Source of the DNA: Sphaerulina vaccinii
Lineage: Eukaryota > Ascomycota > Dothideomycetes > Mycosphaerellales > Mycosphaerellaceae
Length of the DNA: 64,000 bases
Direction: 5' to 3'
Assembly (NCBI GenBank): GCA_022570795.1
Contig: JAKUDP010000012.1
Span: 744,001-808,000, forward strand
Under the pieces are notes generated by a model that ran no database searches, was not told the DNA's origin, and was given only the letters and a program-made list of their open reading frames with translations. The stretch's first letter is position 1. Every line of letters starts with the position of its first letter. The position numbers and the translations under genes were made by a program. Shown here in pieces: positions 1-9,461 of this stretch.

Positions 1-30
1 GCTCTCCTGGTCGGCATCAATGAACTGCAT

Positions 31-329
31 TCACCAGCATCCTGCAGATCTTGCTGTGCCACTGTGCCACTTGCATGCATAGCACCAGCCCTACAACTCA
101 CGGCCAAACAACAGCCTGCAGGTCAATCGGCGACTCTCGTACCTGTTTTGCAACCCTACCTGGCACGGCCAGACCATTTCTCAAGCAAATCCTGACCACG
201 CGTTCTGTTGAAAGGTTGACATAATCTTGAACTTGGGACGGCACTATTTTCCGGAAAGTCTCACGATTCCTTGTCATCAACGCCTCGACCGAGGCGGCCG
301 TTGCGGGAGACAGCCCACCAAGCAAATCG
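31..329 (-). CDS. Possible 3' part of an unrecognised gene at the window edge
   Basis: A protein-like reading frame runs on the minus strand from 329 to 143. It then meets a plausible 52-nt intron (donor GTACGA, acceptor TTGTAG, 91-142) and a short last exon ending in TGA at 31-33. Just upstream (about 330-385) another open stretch that also looks coding lies in a different frame, so the 5' part may be frameshifted, or joined by an intron with the TTGCAG acceptor at 330-332. There is no ATG in the visible frame and I do not recognise the family. It lies head to head with the bZIP gene. The call rests only on codon texture and splice signals and may be wrong. Confidence 0.25.
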
Positions 330-598
330 CTGCAAAGTAAGCAGCTTCACCAAGCTCTCAACGAGATCGCGAGGCAATTGTGCGGACCTGCGTCGGATCT
401 GATAATTATATCTATTGACCTGCTGTTACGGGTATAGCGGCCCAGATCAATCATGACGAACCCCATGGCTTAGACGATCTTTAGTGGACGATCATTTGCA
501 TTCCTTCAATAGTCCTAACAAGACCTCACCTGAAGAGATCCAGCTTTCTTGGACTCTTAGCAGTGCTTGACAACACAGGAGTGCAAAATCTCCTCAAG

Positions 599-643
599 AT
601 GGCGGACGATTCGAGGCAGTCTGCAGGAGTATGTGGTAATTAG
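599..643 (+). promoter_or_regulatory. Upstream ORF in the bZIP leader, in frame with the main ORF
   Basis: An ATG at 599 opens a 14-codon ORF that stops at TAG 641-643, only three bases before the main bZIP ATG at 647 and in the same frame. If it is in the transcript, ribosomes would have to reinitiate or leak past it to make the bZIP protein. Upstream ORFs are a known translational control of fungal bZIP genes such as GCN4/cpcA; control here is inference. A 15-nt GT...AG stretch covers the stop but is too short to be a normal intron. Confidence 0.45.
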
Positions 644-646
644 GAG

Positions 647-1582
647 ATGACCTTGGGTGGCGAAAGTGGAGACGACCAGGCTGACCAATTTTCGCAGAAA
701 ACAGCAGATTTGGCACGAGTACGAGATAATCAAAGGAGAAGTCGTGCGAGAAGGAAAGAATACCTGCAAGAACTGGAGACGAAATACCGAACATGTGAAC
801 AAGTGGGCGTGGGAGCTTCGGCAGAAATCCAAGCGGCCGCAAGACAAGTTGCCAATGAGAACAAGCGACTTCGCCAGCTTCTGATGAAGCATGGCATACC
901 TACCAATGAGCTCAATGGCGACTCATCCTCAGTCGCTAACCTGGAGTCGATGATTGGCAAAAAGCGGGCCTGTGGTGGTAGCGTTTCTTGCGAAAAGTCC
1001 CTTGCGGAGGTACGACAGGACTACTCACAAATGCCAGACCGAGGTCTCCGACCATTGCAGATGAGAATTGAACGGCAACCAAGTCCTCAATCTGGTAATG
1101 ATTCAGGCAATGGACGATCGCCGCTGAGTGCTACGAGCACGACCAGCGCAGCACAACCGGAGCTACAGCCCTTTTGCAATTTGCGGCCACAACCACCGCA
1201 AGTCTATACCACTCTCCAACCACAAACGAACTCATATGCGACTTCTTCGTCTAGCGCGGACAACTTCTATGGGCACTCTCCATTATCACTCAACGGGACT
1301 TATCCGGACTATACACAACAACAGCACAATGACCTCTTCGGCGATGGTTTTGTGCATCCTCCAAACATGGACTCGTATGCAGACATGCCACACTCTATGG
1401 ACTTGGAGCCTCAGCACAGTTCTTGCAGAGATATAGCAGATGCGATACGATATGTGCGGCCGAATGTGACGCAGCAGGAACTAGATGACGAGATGGGTTG
1501 TCAGCCCGGCAGTGATTGCAAAGTCCCGAACTACGAGGCTTTCGACTTGATGGACCGTCTTAGTAGTACTAATAGGCGATAA
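647..1582 (+). CDS. bZIP transcription factor
   Basis: A 311-residue nuclear DNA-binding protein, single exon. Residues about 22-80 form the bZIP: a basic region with the core NQRRSRARR, then KEYLQELE and a weakly leucine-spaced helix that ends near LRQLLMKHGI. The middle (about 140-240) is low-complexity, rich in Gln, Ser, Pro and Thr, as in activation domains. The C-terminus keeps a short Cys-containing stretch ending in a FDLMDRLS-like motif that I have seen in related fungal bZIP proteins, so the 3' end looks genuine. The start at 647 is the first ATG of the open frame; an in-frame 14-codon upstream ORF precedes it. Targets cannot be read from the sequence. Confidence 0.85.
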   Translation: MTLGGESGDDQADQFSQKTADLARVRDNQRRSRARRKEYLQELETKYRTCEQVGVGASAEIQAAARQVANENKRLRQLLMKHGIPTNELNGDSSSVANLESMIGKKRACGGSVSCEKSLAEVRQDYSQMPDRGLRPLQMRIERQPSPQSGNDSGNGRSPLSATSTTSAAQPELQPFCNLRPQPPQVYTTLQPQTNSYATSSSSADNFYGHSPLSLNGTYPDYTQQQHNDLFGDGFVHPPNMDSYADMPHSMDLEPQHSSCRDIADAIRYVRPNVTQQELDDEMGCQPGSDCKVPNYEAFDLMDRLSSTNRR

Positions 1583-2176
1583 TTGAAAGTGAGTCTGCTA
1601 GTAATAGGCAGCAACGAACAGATATTTGTTGTAATTCTAGCGTTGGGTACCGGTAATGAAATACGAGAGAACAGGTTCAAAGAACAGATTCGAGACACGG
1701 TACAAAAGGACGACTTTCAGATCATAATGCTGCGCTACGTGCCTGCATCAACAAACAGACATATATACTCGCAAGGGTGTCCTTGCCAAAAGGGCAAAAG
1801 GACAGACTCTTAAGCAAAACAATAGCCATTGCTACAGGAATTGACTGCTGGGACAGAACCTTGCCAGGTACAATTCACCTGGGCAGTGTGCTTCTGCTAT
1901 GTCCTCGTCAAGCGTTAGGCTGGGCTAAAGACTTACTGATTGTGCCACGAAGGCAGGTGACGATCATTAAGGTGAGTGGATTTCGAAGATCTATGTACCT
2001 CCATTTGGCTTGGACTACAAGATGACGACCAGGAAGCTCCGGATCACGAACGCGAGCAGTGAAGGGTGCTTAGGCAACGTGAAGATGTTCACGTTTTCGA
2101 GTTACCTTCTACTTCTCGCTCTTTCGCGTCTTCCCCTTCTATTTTCGCCACAACTCACACAACTCGAGCTACAACT
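1583..2176. other. Intergenic region, no gene seen
   Basis: Only short ORFs, mostly without ATG, are present, with no splice-joined frame that I could extend. It holds the bZIP 3' end and the upstream region of the broken gene at 2177. Confidence 0.5.
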
Positions 2177-2685
2177 ATGTCACCTCAAGCACCAACGCAG
2201 ACGCTCCGCAACCAACTTGATAATCTCCCTCAAGAGATTTACGACGATATCTATGAGCTCGTCTTCATTGCCAAGCCTTCAGTCGTCCAGATAATCTATT
2301 CAAGGACCACGATTTTCCTCGCCTCCTCCACGTCGATCGAGTCTCCCGAGCCACATACGCCAAGTCATACTTCAGTAATACCAGCTTTATCTTTGCTGAC
2401 GTCTACCAAGCTACCTTATGGCTGTGCTTACTATCAAGAGATCACATCGATCTCTGCACGAAAGTCGTTCTGGCGATGAAGTGCGATGAGGGCAATTATG
2501 GGTGGAGAGATCAGAAAGCGAGGCTGTGGGGTTGGACGCCCGGCAACGTCTTGGACCATGTAGAGCTGGTTGGCACAAGCAAGGTGAGTGCTGTTCAAAT
2601 TGAAGGCAAGCGCCTCCGCTAATCAGTTCGGCTCAGACAGCGATATGGGATTCAACTCATTAATGGAGTGTTCGAGACAGTCTGA
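2177..2685 (+). pseudogene. Frameshifted F-box-like fungal orphan protein
   Basis: The reading frame starts at ATG 2177 and carries an LPQEIYDDIYELVF motif, the usual opening of a large group of uncharacterised fungal proteins often annotated as F-box-like. Near 2285-2300 the frame must shift by one missing base. It then continues cleanly through LLHVDRVSRATYAKSYF, SFIFADVYQATLWL and DHVELVGTSK. A well-formed intron follows (2584-2640, GTGAGT donor, GCTAATC branch, GACAG acceptor), then a final exon ending at TGA 2683-2685. The splice sites and the protein-like sequence on both sides show a once-functional gene; the shift makes it a pseudogene unless it is an assembly error. Confidence 0.65.
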
Positions 2686-2844
2686 GGTGGAGCCAAGCTG
2701 CTGCTTTTGCTGTAGTTTGATCTTATTCTTGAAGATGATATGAGAAGCGTCAATCTGGAGCACAATGTTCGACTTAGTCCTAGAAATCAGGCACCACCGA
2801 TTACAGCTTCTTTCGAAGATTGTGTTTGCATCGAGTGCAGAGAA

Positions 2845-4395
2845 CTATTCCGGTGTAAAGCCAGACTGTGGTGCAAGTCTGGCTATGTGAACTCGATCAG
2901 CTGAGATCGATATTAGTGCACCGCACGTCATATGTGCAGGCGCATCACTGCCGTCACCCTCGTCTTTCAAACAGACTCTGATGCGACCACTAGACTCATT
3001 CGCGGAGAGCACCGCAGCATTTGTGTTGATGTTGACGACGGAGACACGACCTGAGTGGCTCTTCTTCATGGTCAAGCCAAAGTTCGTAAATCGTGGTATG
3101 CTAATGCCATTGCACTTCGCAGACGGAATGTGAAGAACGCCAGAGATATGTATGGGTGGTGCGTGAGGTTGGCCGAACTGGCGCTCAACGCGAAGCGAGA
3201 CCGAGCCCACTCCTATGACCTTCAGGCTTGTGTTACCATCAGCTGCTATTGCAGTTGTGTCAATGGGATAGTAGGTTCGGAACATGCTTCGATCTCGACA
3301 GAAGGCGACGTTCCCACTGTGAAGGAGCCAGTCATTGCAGGCAGGACGCTGGAGCAATCCTATGTCTTGCTTGGCCTGTGATCTTGCATCTCGCAACTCT
3401 CTTTGAGCTTCTTGCAGCTGTCGTTGCACCTGAGCTGCTCAGTCTTCCAGTTTCGTGACCTTGTCCTCCGCCTTCTGCTCCAATCTCTGGCGTTTGGCAG
3501 ACTCCCTTTCCTGCTGGCGTGCGTTCTTTTCTTCCTCTTTCCTCTGGAGGCGCTCTGGATGGTTTTTGTAGGCATTCCAGAACTCCTTCGCTGTCCATTC
3601 ATCATCGTCACTGTCATGACCGCACACAAGAGCATTCATGCTGAGGCTGGCAGCGGATGTGTTCGCAGATGAGAGGTACGCCGACCGCGCACCTTCTCGT
3701 GCTGGGCACTCGGCGAAAGGCGCAAGCTGTGGTCTGTTGCCATGACTCATGGCCAGTTCCATTTTCACAGCTTGTGTGAAGTGCTTCTCGACCCGTGCTC
3801 GTGGATCACCACCGGCCGGACAGATAATGTACCTCTCGCTGTAATTGCTACCACAACAGAGTGCCTCGGACGTGGATCGCGTATACAGCTCGAATATGTC
3901 GTTCGCATACGTTCGGATATTGGCTCCGCCCATCTGCAGCCGTTGTAATGAGACGCCATTGCACGGTGCTGTAGCAACGTGATGCACATCAGTAAGCAAG
4001 ATGAAGTCGTCACCAGGCATGCCCGCTGCTCGTCTGACTCTCAGTCGTACAGTACCAATGCCGAGAACTGGTCTATTCGTCGTGACATTCTTGATCAGAC
4101 CAGGAGTCGTGGCGTGTTGATAGATCTCGAAATCGCTGCGATTCCGGGCGTAGTGCACATTTCCTGTATGCAACAGCCAGTCGTCGGTGCGCGACGTGAG
4201 ATCGTTCTCTGAAAGCGCAGTGTTGCGTTTGGCAGCCTGTAGTCGAGCCTGACCCTGGGTAGTATAGTGATCTTCGTGGTTGTGCCTGATGTGGGACATG
4301 AGATTGGCGTCGTGTGCGAAAGTCTCATTGCAGACATAGCATGTCTCTTGAGGTAGGACCGTCGCAGCTGCGTAGCCAACGAAGTGTTCGACCAT
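2845..4395 (-). pseudogene. C2H2 finger protein with two TNT1-94-like barrel domains, split by an in-frame TGA
   Basis: ATG at 4395 opens a 318-codon frame that stops at TGA 3439-3441. The same frame continues without another stop to 2845, giving about 194 further codons. The N-part has a C2H2 zinc finger (Cys19, Cys22, His35, His40). Then comes a domain with DDWLLHTGNVHYARNRS and VLGIGTVRLRV motifs. These match the beta-barrel domain related to copia (TNT1-94) aspartic proteases, but the catalytic Asp of the DTG motif is His here. The segment after the TGA repeats the same domain (NDWLLHSGNV, VIGVGSVSLRV). The stop lies inside one continuous Glu/Gln/Arg/Lys-rich coiled-coil linker. A host gene captured from a retroelement and now interrupted is the simplest reading; the 318-residue product may still be made. 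Confidence 0.65.
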
Positions 4396-5170
4396 GACTG
4401 TCGGTCACTGTGCGGTCGATGTGAGAGTGTCGTGAGAGAAGAAGAGAGGCTAGGTACAGAGTGAAAGAGTCAAACAGCGGCGTTTGTCCTTACCGCGCCA
4501 TCCTGGACCTCGAGATTGCTGGCAATGTCGATACCCGCGCACTGGAAGGAACTCACCATCTACCTACAGTTGGTTCGGATGACCGTGTTGTAGTAATCAT
4601 GCTATGTTCACGGGAAAAGAAGGCGATGAAGATGGTGAGGGAATCAAGGTGATGTCGAATCTGGAAGCGAGAAGTCTGTTTCGCGAGTGGTTGTTAGGGT
4701 TGCCCGAAAGTACCGGGACAACGATGAGGTCCTCGAAATAAATCTCTAGATAAGCCATTCAATGTGATTAGATTGTTCGTATATTCCTGGAGAGTTTGGT
4801 TTTGTTCGAAGCCTGCTGGAAAGCAGTGGACGCGGAAATTTAAATTCCGCATTTTTTCGAAATATCGATATTCTGACATCGTGAGCTCGGATGTAAACAT
4901 CACACACACAATCTTTGGGATCACAGTAGACAAAGCTCGATCATCGTCTTTGAATTGAACATCCTATTCGAGACTTGTTGGTGCCTTGATAGTACACAAC
5001 GATTCACTGACTTCATGTCCCCTGACTTTTGCATAACAAGATCCTCAAGAGGCGGCTCAAAAGAGAGACATCTGCACAGCAGTAGCAGTAATGGACCCCA
5101 CTCACTCACTCACTGAGCATCGAGCTTAGTTTCGCCACGCTGACACCACAATCTCTTCGCAGCGAGTTCA
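4396..5170. other. Intergenic region, no gene seen
   Basis: No convincing ORF. The stretch around 4835-4880 is AT-rich (runs of A/T around ATTTAAATT) compared with the flanks. It contains the upstream region of the divided zinc-finger gene and the 3' side of the cupin gene. Confidence 0.5.
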
Positions 5171-5705
5171 TCAAGCAGCAACTGGCTGGCTCACAGCAAC
5201 AACCCTCACCTTACCTCCACCCGGCGTAACATTCTGCTACCTGGTCAAAAGACACCTTAAGGCCAAAGTGTCACTTAAGACTTACCTTCCACTGATGCGT
5301 TGTACTCCTCTGCACAACCGTATCACCAGCCTTGAGCTGCTTACTCTCTCCCGAATCAAGATGTAACTCCACCACTCCCTCCAGCACAACAATGATATCC
5401 AAAGAATTAGTCTGATGCAACGGCAAGACAGCATCAGGACCGAGCGTGAGAATGGCAGCAGACACACCATCAGGTGGACAAGTCTGGCCAGGAGCTAAAC
5501 CTTCTGTTCGGACTTTGGCATAGTAGTCGAGATCGGCTTCGTTCGCGAGGTTGGCTGGGAAGCTGGGGGTTGCGTATATGATCTGTATATTGCCGTCTTC
5601 CTTTGTGCCGCCGGGTTTGGTTATGATGCCGTGGCCTGTTGTGGGAATCTTGTCTGAGAAGACGGCTTTGCCTGAGGCGTTGGTTGTTGTGATGTAGTTG
5701 GACAT
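5171..5705 (-). CDS. Small cupin-domain protein
   Basis: A 160-residue protein in two exons, 5286-5705 and 5171-5233, joined by a 52-nt intron (5234-5285, GTAAGT donor, GTAGCAG acceptor, phase 0). I chose ATG 5705 (MSNYITTT) because the frame upstream has no ATG. The body is one double-stranded beta-helix: LPLHQTNSLDIIVVLEGVVELHLDSGE is cupin motif 1 and LKAGDTVVQRSTTHQWKN is motif 2. The candidate metal ligands (His in LPLHQ, His in THQWKN) are visible. The second exon supplies the last strand (KVRVVAVSQP). Fungal relatives are single-cupin proteins of unknown function, sometimes next to metabolic clusters. No signal peptide is seen, so it is probably cytosolic. Confidence 0.8.
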
Positions 5706-6012
5706 GATCGCTGCTGAGGAGCTTCGGGTGGACGAGGATCTGCTGATGAGAGTTGAAATTTGATCGAGGCGAACTCGGGACAAGTGCCAATGCGTTCTAC
5801 CTCTTTATATGTTACTCGGAACCTAGACTTACTTTGCTGATCATCAATAGTTTCTCGCACTGGTATGGACGTATGATCATCTCTCGGACACCGTAAAGGA
5901 ACTCTCCAGCTCTATGCGCGCGAGAGAATGTGCAGAAGTCAGCAAGTATGAGTATTATGTCAGACATGAGTCCATGTGGAGCGCTTCCGACAGGCTGTAT
6001 CCTGGCTCCAGA

Positions 6013-7427
6013 CTAACCAGGTACTCCAATTCCGTTGCCCACTCTCTTCAGCTGCTTCCCCTTCGGCAGGTTCGCCAGGACATCGGCCTCGAAGATGTAA
6101 GTCAGAAGCATTCGCGTCGTATGACTCTGTTCATGTGCGATAAGCATCACTTCTTGACGATCAACCTCGGAGACTCATCGCACCCATGTCCAACATCATC
6201 TCCTGCTCCTGTAACTTCATCTTCCTCTTCCTCTCCCTCGCGCCCTTCCCATGCCTCAAGTCCACAAGAGCTCTCAACAGCCTGAGCATCTGTTCCACTT
6301 CTCCAAAGCCTTTCGTGTACACAATATCATCCATTAACACAGTGGGGTCCGCACAGAGATGCTGCGGAACCTCAAGACTCGCACCCAGAGCCTCATTGAT
6401 AGCGATGTCAAGTCCGTTAAAACCGTCTCTCCAGAACACGGGGTCTCGTTGCTTCACAGTCAGGACAGCGATCATGACAGCCACGCCAAGCTGTCTGCCA
6501 TATTGCTTTCCAACATCCATTGCTTTCGTAATGCCTTGAGATGTGATGCCTCTCTGTAGCATGTAATAACATGTTCGTGCGAATCGTCCAGGTTCCATCT
6601 GGAACGCCTATATCGATGAAGGCTTGGAGTGGTATAGCTCTATGCGCGTCAGGACCTTCGATGACTCCGTAGGCTAAGTACTCCTCAGGACAACAGTGGT
6701 ATCCTATGATGGGTTGGAGGGAAGGGACATGGACGACCACATTCTTGTGCGGAAGAGCTCTTGTGTCGATAACGCTGATATAGGCAGTCTTGATGTCGAT
6801 TGTGCTCCTGTAGTTGCCATGCTTCGCGTACTTGAACGCGACCTGGAGCGAGGCGGTCCAGGATGAGAATGGTGTTTGGAAAGGTTGTGGCCCGATGGCC
6901 ATGTGGTAGTCAACTGCAGTCTTTAGCTCTGAGCGAGTGAGGGCGAAGATGGTGTCGGGCTTGGGTGCAAAGGCGGCATCTGTGGCAGCGGGAGCGTGAC
7001 TCTCGGGCGTGCTATTCTTCGCGTTCTTCCATTGCTTGTAGAAACCGAGCGGAATGATGGCGTCGCATGAGTTTAGTTTCGCGATGCCTCCTGATGATTG
7101 CGCATCTGATGCACAAGAGTGCCAGCCTCTGAAGAGAGAGCGAGGTGTTCGGCACTGCGCTTGTAGCAGCTCCTTCTTAGTAGCCACATCCATCTCTTCA
7201 AGTGAGGGTGATCTGCGAGGCTCATCGACTACCTGCTTGGTGGAATTCGATGCCGTACCTGGGCCAGCCCTGGTTGGTAGTGTGCGAGCGAATGGGTAGG
7301 GGACTGTGGCCGTGATGGATTCGGAATGAGCTCCAACATCCTGCGGGCTGTCTGGTGACCTTATGTGCCAATTTGGAGCTGCGATGGCTCTGGTGCTGTT
7401 GATCGCGATGGTGTATAGGAGAGACAT
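6013..7427 (-). pseudogene. DUF7587-like protein broken by two frameshifts
   Basis: ATG 7427 opens a 336-codon frame with PRSLFRGWH, SGGIAKLNS, AIIPLGFY, SSWTASLQVAFKYA and EEYLAYGVIEG motifs. This pattern recalls a widespread fungal domain catalogued as DUF7587, which has been likened to ADP-ribosyltransferases; that assignment is from memory and tentative. Near 6600 the coding sense moves by +1 into a second frame (GRFARTCYYMLQRG... to about 6165), with helical, protein-like sequence. It then moves by +1 again and stays open (VMLIAHEQSH..., LTYIFEADVLANLP...) to TAG 6013-6015. No intron fits either junction. It is most likely an inactivated gene. Confidence 0.6.
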
Positions 7428-7850
7428 CCTTGTCTTAGGTAAATACGGCGCGTGCAGCGCATCCAGTGTCTGTCGTGTTAGCGTGCCTGTGAATCAACAA
7501 GACTGTCTCGAAGTCTTGTTCTTGACCTCACCTCTCCGCCCCTGGTGTCTCTGCCGCATGCTGGCGAGTATCCCCGTTTCTGCGATCAAAGTGGTTTGCA
7601 GCGGCCGTCGCTTTTGGCAGCTCGGTCGTTTCAGTTCGAGCGAGAAGATGCGAATTCCAGGAACTGTCCGTGCTTGACTTGTCGCTGTCAATTCATCATT
7701 ATCTGCTGTACATGCTCTCTCTTGATCTGCGCCGTAACGCCTCGCTCCTCCTCACGCTGCCATGGCTTGAAACAAGCCACTCCCACCCCTCGAGGCCGGG
7801 CATTTCGATCGGTCGTCCAACCCTGTACTTCGCATGACTGCTGGTGGCTC
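7428..7850. other. Intergenic region, no gene seen
   Basis: It lies between the start of the broken DUF7587-like gene and the end of TVP15. The open frames found here lack splice-supported extensions and are judged to be noise. Confidence 0.5.
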
Positions 7851-8481
7851 CTAAACCTGCTCAGCACCCCAACCAGCGTCCGCATCTCTCATGTTTGCAG
7901 GAGGTTCAATGGATGGCACGAATTCGAGGGCGATGTATGCGATTCCGGTGAAGATGACAAGGGCGCCGTCCAGGTACTTCCACCATTTGTCGCCCATGAT
8001 GATGCATCCGAGGAAGACGTAGACTGCGTGGATATCGTCAGCTTTCAGAGATGCGCCAACTTTTCAGAGATAGAAGCCTTACAGCATCCTCGGCCGATGA
8101 AAGAGAACATGAAGGAGGCATATCGAGCCACTTGAGGTGGGATCTGGAATTCAAGTCCGGCGGTGGCTGTCGCATTCGTTAGCATGGGAGTCAGTTTCAC
8201 GCGATCGCGACTCTCGCTCACCCAAGCCAAATATCCAGAGGTATACCGCAACGATAATGCTTTGTCTGTACGGGCTATCAGCATGATATCGCTTATTTAG
8301 ACATGCGCCTCTTACACTGAGAGTGAAGGCCAGAATTGACCAATGCCTCCTAGTATCATCAATACACCCACCACCAGGTTGACGATTCGACTGTATTTCT
8401 CTAGGTCAGTGTTCCATTCAGGCAGCTGTTTGCTGTCGCTTCTCTGCGCTTGGTCACTGACAAGATATCTGAGAAGTCCAT
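7851..8481 (-). CDS. TVP15: Golgi membrane protein Tvp15
   Basis: A 131-residue protein encoded by five small exons: 8462-8481, 8316-8390, 8222-8265, 8083-8166 and 7851-8023. The four introns are 50-71 nt with donors GTCAGT, GTAAGA, GTGAGC and GTAAGG. All phases agree and the total is exactly 132 codons including the stop. The product begins MDFSDIFRIVNLVVGV and contains QSIIVAVYLWIFGL, GLEFQIPPQVARYASF and a C-terminal ALEFVPSIEPPANM, all characteristic of Tvp15. It has about four transmembrane helices and a soluble acidic tail. Tvp15 is a late-Golgi vesicle protein associated with Tlg2-containing membranes in yeast. The 20-nt first exon and 44-nt third exon would be missed by ORF-based calling. 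Confidence 0.93.
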
Positions 8482-8956
8482 AATGTCCGTTTTCTCCGTT
8501 CGATGCTGATAGCCAGGGTATCTTGAGCTTCGTGAGGCGTTTGTGAGAGGTGAGGTGTGTTTCGGAGAGAGGTCTTTGTGGTTGTCAAGTCTTTGAAGCT
8601 CCCTGAAGGAAGCTGTGCAAGCCACCAAGACGTCAGCCGCGAGGCTGAACACGTGGAAGGCTCCACTTATTTTTTTTCTGCCACCAGAACGACATCAACA
8701 TGAACATCAACATCGAAATGTCCAGAGCAGCACCCCTCCACGAGACTCCTTGGATTATATGCGGGAGGATGAGACTTCTGGCCTTCAATCACGACAAGGC
8801 GGATGGATCGATATTTGGGTCAGAACTTATGAAGCTTTGATATGTTACCACTATGGTCGCACGTTCTTGCCAAACGACGACTCTACGACGACGAGCGTTG
8901 CATGAGTCATGCGTTACTACGCTTAGCCGGCCTTCGGTGCTGCAGGAAAGGCCAGC
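8482..8956. other. Intergenic region, no gene seen
   Basis: Shared upstream region of the divergent TVP15 (minus) and the secreted-protein gene (plus). Only short ORFs occur. A run of nine T at about 8670-8678 stands out. Confidence 0.5.
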
Positions 8957-9352
8957 ATGTTATCAATCGCTCACCGGATTCAGCTATCGTGCCTTATCAT
9001 TCTTCTCGCTGCAATGCCGTCGACCAGTCTTCGGTGAGTACAATGAATGGAAATAGCTAGCCAGCTCAAACTTAGCTGTGTGGACAGGAACAGAACGCCT
9101 GCAGAGGACAGAGCTGAGCCTGGAGAGGCAGATCTCATCTGCTATTGCGCTCTTCCTGGCCTAGGCGATCCAGAATGGACAATAGAAGATGCCTGTGCTG
9201 CGGCCAATGGCGAGGTATTCTCTCGTGGACCACACGCAGTTTGTTGCACCGTGAATGGCATTCACAAGTATTACACGTTTTTCAGCGCGTGCAAGTCAAC
9301 TGGCCCGACCTTTGGTGGAACTTGTCAGGCTGCGAAATGCTATGGCGGCTAG
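8957..9352 (+). CDS. Small cysteine-rich secreted protein (effector-like)
   Basis: A 113-residue protein in two exons, 8957-9033 and 9088-9352, with a 54-nt intron (GTGAGT donor, GGACAG acceptor). The first exon supplies the ATG and a hydrophobic signal peptide (core LSCLIILLAAM, residues about 10-20), cleaved near residue 22-26. The mature part of about 90 residues has eight cysteines (44, 46, 62, 78, 79, 94, 105, 110), with CYC and CC pairs, enough for four disulfides. No family is recognised. Size, secretion and cysteine content match the working definition of a fungal effector or cell-surface protein; a role in a host is inference. It lies tail to tail with the oxidase gene, 109 bases away. 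Confidence 0.8.
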
Positions 9353-9461
9353 AAGGCGCAACTACGACTTCTAGGGGAACGCGCAACTTGGGCGTTCAGG
9401 CAATATGGGCCAGATCGAACGATACTACCCATCGAGTCCTGAAGCGGAGTTTCGACCGCAC

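Noticed and set aside
3360..3635. Overlapping minus-strand ORFs around the TGA of the two-barrel gene that could rescue the frame
   Set aside because: A 30-nt in-frame GT...AG stretch across the TGA is too short for a normal fungal intron, and the other frames lose the barrel sequence.
4820..4880. AT-rich palindromic-looking patch (AAATTTAAATTCC...ATATCGATATT)
   Set aside because: It is short and isolated, with no repeat partner nearby; probably ordinary promoter sequence.
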